Below, in pieces: positions 5,206-5,983 of a stretch of 5,983 nucleotides of DNA. Origin of the DNA: an uncultured Paracoccaceae bacterium. Its GTDB lineage: Bacteria > Pseudomonadota > Alphaproteobacteria > Rhodobacterales > Rhodobacteraceae. Position numbers and translations under genes: made by a program. The DNA is taken from positions 1 through 5,983 of the forward strand of contig CALHST010000160.1 of the NCBI GenBank assembly GCA_938038825.1. The letters run 5' to 3'. Below the pieces are notes generated by a model. It ran no database searches, was not told the DNA's origin, and was given only the letters and a program-made list of their open reading frames with translations. Numbering within the stretch: position 1 is the stretch's first letter; each line of letters begins with the position of its first letter.

Positions 5206-5983
5206 TTCGCTATCGGGGCCAGGCGGCGTGCATAAAGCCAGGTCCCCCCTAATTGATGCGCCCGCGCCCCACATCCCAGCTTGAACCGCGCCAATCCCGG
5301 CGCGTTCACGGTATCCAACGAACCCAAGTCCAACACCGTTGTACCGTGCTCAGCAAACCAATCCGCCGCAGCCGCCATCAGCAGATTATGCGCATGATGC
5401 GCCCGCCCCAATTCATTGCTATGTCCCAAGAAATACGTCGCACCAGCCCCGTGGCGCAGGAACACCATGCCTGCAACGGGTTGGCCCTCCAATTCCGCCC
5501 AAAACACCCGCGCCATGTCGGGATTTTCAACCGCATAATGGGCCGCGATCACACCCGGATACCCTTTGTATCGCCGAACTTTCCGAAACGCTGACTCACG
5601 CGCCAACAACCAATGGTTCCCATTTGCCGGCAATGACCCATGCCGCAATGTCAGCGCGCCCCCCTTTGCTCGTCGCAAGCGGTTGCGCCATTTTTGATGC
5701 ATACGAGACCAGCGCAGATCGCGCCCTCCCGACAGATCCCAAATCGCTACGGAAGACGGCGTCATCACCGGCAGCAAACCCGCCCGCGTCAATTCAGTCG
5801 CCGCCAACGTCTCTGCATTGACCAACACCGGATGGCCCTGCTTGCGCATACCATCTACCAAGGCCTGCACATCCGCAGCGCCTGCCCAAACCGGCCCACG
5901 TGAGATCAAGCTGATCCATCCCAGACATGGCCACCAAGTCGATTGCAAAACTGCGCGCCCGTGAACGGCACCAGGCATATCAA
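5193..5983 (-). CDS. FemAB/GNAT-like acyltransferase (Acetyltransf_6 type), 5' end beyond the window
   Basis: The minus-strand frame runs from the window edge to the TAA at 5195-5193. The first ATG is at 5978, giving 261 residues, but the frame is still open upstream and its sequence enters directly at a conserved-looking strand (GRAVLQSTWW, then LISRGPVW, about residues 7-31). Some N-terminal residues are therefore probably missing. The C-terminal half fits the FemAB-like GNAT fold: a basic helix KWRNRLRRA (96-104), FRKVRRYKGYPG (131-142), a central sheet with VFWAELEGQPVAGMVF (158-173), ATYFLGHSNELGRA (180-193), LLMAAAADWFAEHG (199-212) and LDLGSLDTVNAPGLARFKLG (216-235). Relatives transfer acyl or aminoacyl groups, for example to peptidoglycan or polysaccharide; the substrate here is unknown. 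No signal peptide or membrane segment is visible in the part present. It converges on rpe with a 4-base overlap. Confidence 0.82.
   Translation of the reverse strand, partial: DMPGAVHGRAVLQSTWWPCLGWISLISRGPVWAGAADVQALVDGMRKQGHPVLVNAETLAATELTRAGLLPVMTPSSVAIWDLSGGRDLRWSRMHQKWRNRLRRAKGGALTLRHGSLPANGNHWLLARESAFRKVRRYKGYPGVIAAHYAVENPDMARVFWAELEGQPVAGMVFLRHGAGATYFLGHSNELGRAHHAHNLLMAAAADWFAEHGTTVLDLGSLDTVNAPGLARFKLGCGARAHQLGGTWLYARRLAPIAKRLA

Noticed and set aside
5339..5821. A 160-codon plus-strand frame at the right end
   Set aside because: It is antisense to the acyltransferase gene and rich in Pro, His and Ser, as expected from a shadow frame.

Overview
The window looks like ordinary chromosomal DNA from an alphaproteobacterium, most likely a member of the Rhodobacterales (Roseobacter-type). 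This rests on moderately high GC, the protein families and their wording, and an intergenic motif I associate from memory with that group. No mobile element, CRISPR array, tRNA or rRNA gene is visible. I did not find a clearly new biological system, and the findings below are modest.

Left part (1-1587, + strand): the C-terminal 316 residues of a molybdopterin-binding large subunit of the xanthine dehydrogenase/aldehyde oxidase superfamily (isoquinoline 1-oxidoreductase beta-like). After only 9 bases comes a small exported c-type cytochrome with two CxxCH haem sites. Together they suggest an exported molybdo-hydroxylase that passes electrons to the respiratory chain through haem c. The [2Fe-2S] subunit expected in such enzymes is not in the window and probably lies upstream.

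Middle (1705-2520, - strand): an exported alpha/beta-hydrolase of the PHB depolymerase/LpqC-like esterase family. It converges on the cytochrome gene and is divergent from the next gene. The 169-base divergent gap (2521-2689) holds a long-spaced inverted repeat that could be an operator.

Right part (2690-5196, + strand): a UDP-glucuronate 4-epimerase-like SDR enzyme, a nitroreductase-family flavoprotein 21 bases downstream of it, and, after a 113-base gap containing a GC-rich hairpin, ribulose-phosphate 3-epimerase (rpe). The first two are probably co-transcribed, and rpe may have its own promoter. Their functions (nucleotide-sugar supply, flavin redox chemistry, pentose phosphate/Calvin cycle) do not form one obvious pathway.

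Right edge (5193-5983, - strand): a FemAB/GNAT-like acyltransferase that runs off the window at its 5' end. It converges on rpe so tightly that the two stop codons share the palindrome TTAA.
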